Shown: piece after piece, positions 6,723 through 7,761 of the stretch
Layout: the number at the start of each line of letters is the position of its first letter
How positions within the stretch are numbered: position 1 is the stretch's first letter
NCBI GenBank assembly: GCA_018903185.1
Contig: JAHIQV010000351.1
Coordinates: 1 to 7,761 of the forward strand
DNA length: 7,761 bases
Direction of reading: 5' to 3'
DNA from: Gammaproteobacteria bacterium
Lineage (GTDB): Bacteria; Pseudomonadota; Gammaproteobacteria; Burkholderiales; Burkholderiaceae_C
The notes under the pieces: generated by a model
Told to the model about the DNA's origin: nothing
Databases searched by the model: none
What the model saw: the letters and a program-made list of their open reading frames with translations, nothing else
Position numbers and translations under genes: made by a program

Positions 6723-7589
6723 TCAAAGACCGGTCAAGCAGCGCCAGCCGGGCCAGCCCTCGCGTGCCATCGCGAACTTGCGTGTGGCCTCGCTCCAGGA
6801 TTCGCCGCCGGCCATGGCTTCGCGAAAGCGCCGCGCATCGACCACCCGCGTGCCGCCCAGCAGCGTCACACCGCGCTCGAACAGGGCATCGGGCCAGAGC
6901 CCGGCCGAAGGACCGATGACCGCGAAGCGCGTAGCGTTCGGTGCGGCCGCCAGCATGTCGTCCAGCGTGTGATTGAGCAGCATGGTGGAGGTGCCGACGA
7001 CCACGTTGCAGGAGCCGAGGTCGGCGCGGTTCAGCGTGATGTGCACGTTCGGGAAACGCTCGCGCTGGCGCGCGACCATCGCGGCGTCCATCTCCACCAC
7101 GCTCAGGCGGCCTCCGGCCTCGGCAACTCTGCGCACCAGCGGCGGGAAGAAACCGATCATGCCCAGGTGGTCCTGCGCGGTGAGTGTCACGTCGCCGAGC
7201 GAGTTGCCGGCCGGCGGTGGCTCGTAGCCTATTTGCCGCCACACCGAATCGGTGAGGGCGTTGATGGCGGCGAGCGCGATGGCGCGCTCCACAGGGCTGC
7301 CATTTTCAAGCCGGCTGGCCAGTGCCATCGGGTCGGCGCCCGCAAGTGGTGCCGTGCCCCGAGCGCCGCCGTGGGACTTCAGCAACGCATCCAGCGTGTC
7401 GCCCAGCAGCACATAAGACAGGCCGAAGGCGCCGTCTTCCAGTTCGATGGCGCAGAACTCGGCGTCGTGCGTCCCGGGATTTTCTGCGCGCCGTGGCACG
7501 TGCAGGCGTGCCACGAGCGCCGGCGGAAAACGCTGCCCGATTTGCGCGAGCTGGGCCAGCAACGCCCGGGCAATGTGAGCGGTCTGCAT
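6723..7589 (-). CDS. DUF4213/DUF364 domain protein (Rossmann-like; putative heavy-metal chelation family)
   Basis: The family has no established biochemical function; the heavy-metal chelation label comes from structural genomics. The 288 residues show an N-terminal DUF4213-like part (about 20-120, with GLSYVL at 56-61) and a C-terminal DUF364 Rossmann-like part (about 130-260). The latter carries the family landmarks MIGFFPPLV (144-152), VVEMD (164-168), TSTMLLNHTLDDML (200-213), GPSAGLWPDALFERGV (226-241) and LLGGTRVVD (243-251). Cysteines are few (46, 194, 284) and do not form a clear metal site. No signal peptide or membrane helix is seen, so it is probably cytoplasmic. The ATG lies 1 nt after the stop of the upstream U32 gene (TGACATG), so translation is coupled and the two proteins probably act in one process. 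It ends 4 nt from the shared terminator. Identification of the family is fairly sure; function is open. Confidence 0.85.
   Translation of the reverse strand: MQTAHIARALLAQLAQIGQRFPPALVARLHVPRRAENPGTHDAEFCAIELEDGAFGLSYVLLGDTLDALLKSHGGARGTAPLAGADPMALASRLENGSPVERAIALAAINALTDSVWRQIGYEPPPAGNSLGDVTLTAQDHLGMIGFFPPLVRRVAEAGGRLSVVEMDAAMVARQRERFPNVHITLNRADLGSCNVVVGTSTMLLNHTLDDMLAAAPNATRFAVIGPSAGLWPDALFERGVTLLGGTRVVDARRFREAMAGGESWSEATRKFAMAREGWPGWRCLTGL
7492..7515. repeat. 9-bp perfect inverted repeat inside the DUF364 coding region
   Basis: CGTGGCACG (7492-7500) and CGTGCCACG (7507-7515) are perfect reverse complements around a 6-nt spacer. In the mRNA they would form a stable hairpin over codons 25-33 of the DUF364 gene, close to its start. 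The encoded stretch VARLHVPRR is ordinary protein, so the symmetry may be by chance in GC-rich DNA. Confidence 0.4.
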
Positions 7590-7590
7590 G

Positions 7591-7761
7591 TCAGCTCAGC
7601 CGCGCAATCAACGCGCCTTCGACGGGTGCGGCCAGCGGCACCCAGACGCGGATGGGGCTGCCCTGCGCCACGGTGATGGCTTCACCGTTCTGGTTGCGCA
7701 TGGCGTCCAGCATGACGGTGTGGTTGCCCGCGGGGTGGATGATTTCCAGCCGGTCGCCCAC
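7591..7761 (-). CDS. trhP: U32-family peptidase, C-terminal end (TrhP/YegQ-like), 5' part outside the window
   Basis: Only the last 56 residues are present, beginning VGDRLEIIHP and ending LIARLS, open to the right edge. The pattern VGDRLEI, PAGNHTV (10-16), NGEAITVAQGSP (25-36) and VWVPL (39-43) is that of the small beta-barrel C-terminal domain of U32 peptidases of the YegQ type. In E. coli, YegQ (TrhP) is not a demonstrated protease but is needed for 5-hydroxyuridine at the tRNA wobble position. The UbiU/UbiV branch of U32 lacks this tail, which favours TrhP here. The catalytic-domain region and its cysteines cannot be checked. The stop TGA is 1 nt from the DUF364 ATG, so the two genes form an operon. 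The family call is firm; the exact subfamily is moderate. Confidence 0.7.
   Translation of the reverse strand: MGDRLEIIHPAGNHTVMLDAMRNQNGEAITVAQGSPIRVWVPLAAPVEGALIARLS

Noticed and set aside
6714..7676. Plus-strand open frame of 320 codons opposite the DUF364 gene
   Set aside because: The opposite strand encodes a recognisable DUF4213/DUF364 protein; this frame begins inside the terminator hairpin and has shadow-type composition.

Overview
This is a GC-rich stretch whose gene content and protein sequences fit a betaproteobacterium, most likely Burkholderiales of the Comamonadaceae type (Acidovorax/Hydrogenophaga/Rhodoferax-like). That placement rests on sequence feel and gene order, not on a search. 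Nearly all of the window is coding. I see no mobile element, tRNA, rRNA, CRISPR array or sign of recent transfer.

Layout. Left end, minus strand: the 3'-truncated sdhD (1-284) and complete sdhC (311-742), the membrane anchors of succinate dehydrogenase, transcribed out of the window towards the expected sdhA and sdhB. Upstream of sdhC, also on minus, lies a HutC-type GntR regulator (905-1741) with no visible terminator between them. A 224-bp divergent region (1742-1965) separates it from a plus-strand run: malate dehydrogenase mdh (1966-2952), a CitE/malyl-CoA-lyase-like enzyme (2971-3993) and aconitase acnB (4067-6667). The run ends at a strong bidirectional hairpin terminator (6679-6718). 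Converging on it from the right is a minus-strand pair: a DUF4213/DUF364 protein (6723-7589) and, 1 nt upstream, the C-terminal end of a U32-family peptidase like TrhP/YegQ (7591-7761, cut by the window edge).

How it works together. SdhCD, Mdh and AcnB cover the succinate, malate and citrate/isocitrate steps of the TCA cycle. The regulator sits at the centre. The divergent region holds a perfect 12-bp palindrome (TCTTATATAAGA) inside the spacer of the best gntR promoter and just upstream of the best mdh promoter, which suggests that the regulator controls itself and mdh, and perhaps sdh through readthrough. The lyase wedged between mdh and acnB has the metal- and CoA-site residues of its superfamily, but its substrate cannot be read from sequence.

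The core metabolic part is ordinary housekeeping DNA. The points most worth a second look are the divergent operator, the lyase of unknown substrate, the DUF364-U32 pair, an 11-bp-period tandem motif found both in the sdh leader and at the mdh/lyase junction, and the hairpins in the mdh leader. I did not find a clearly new multi-gene system.
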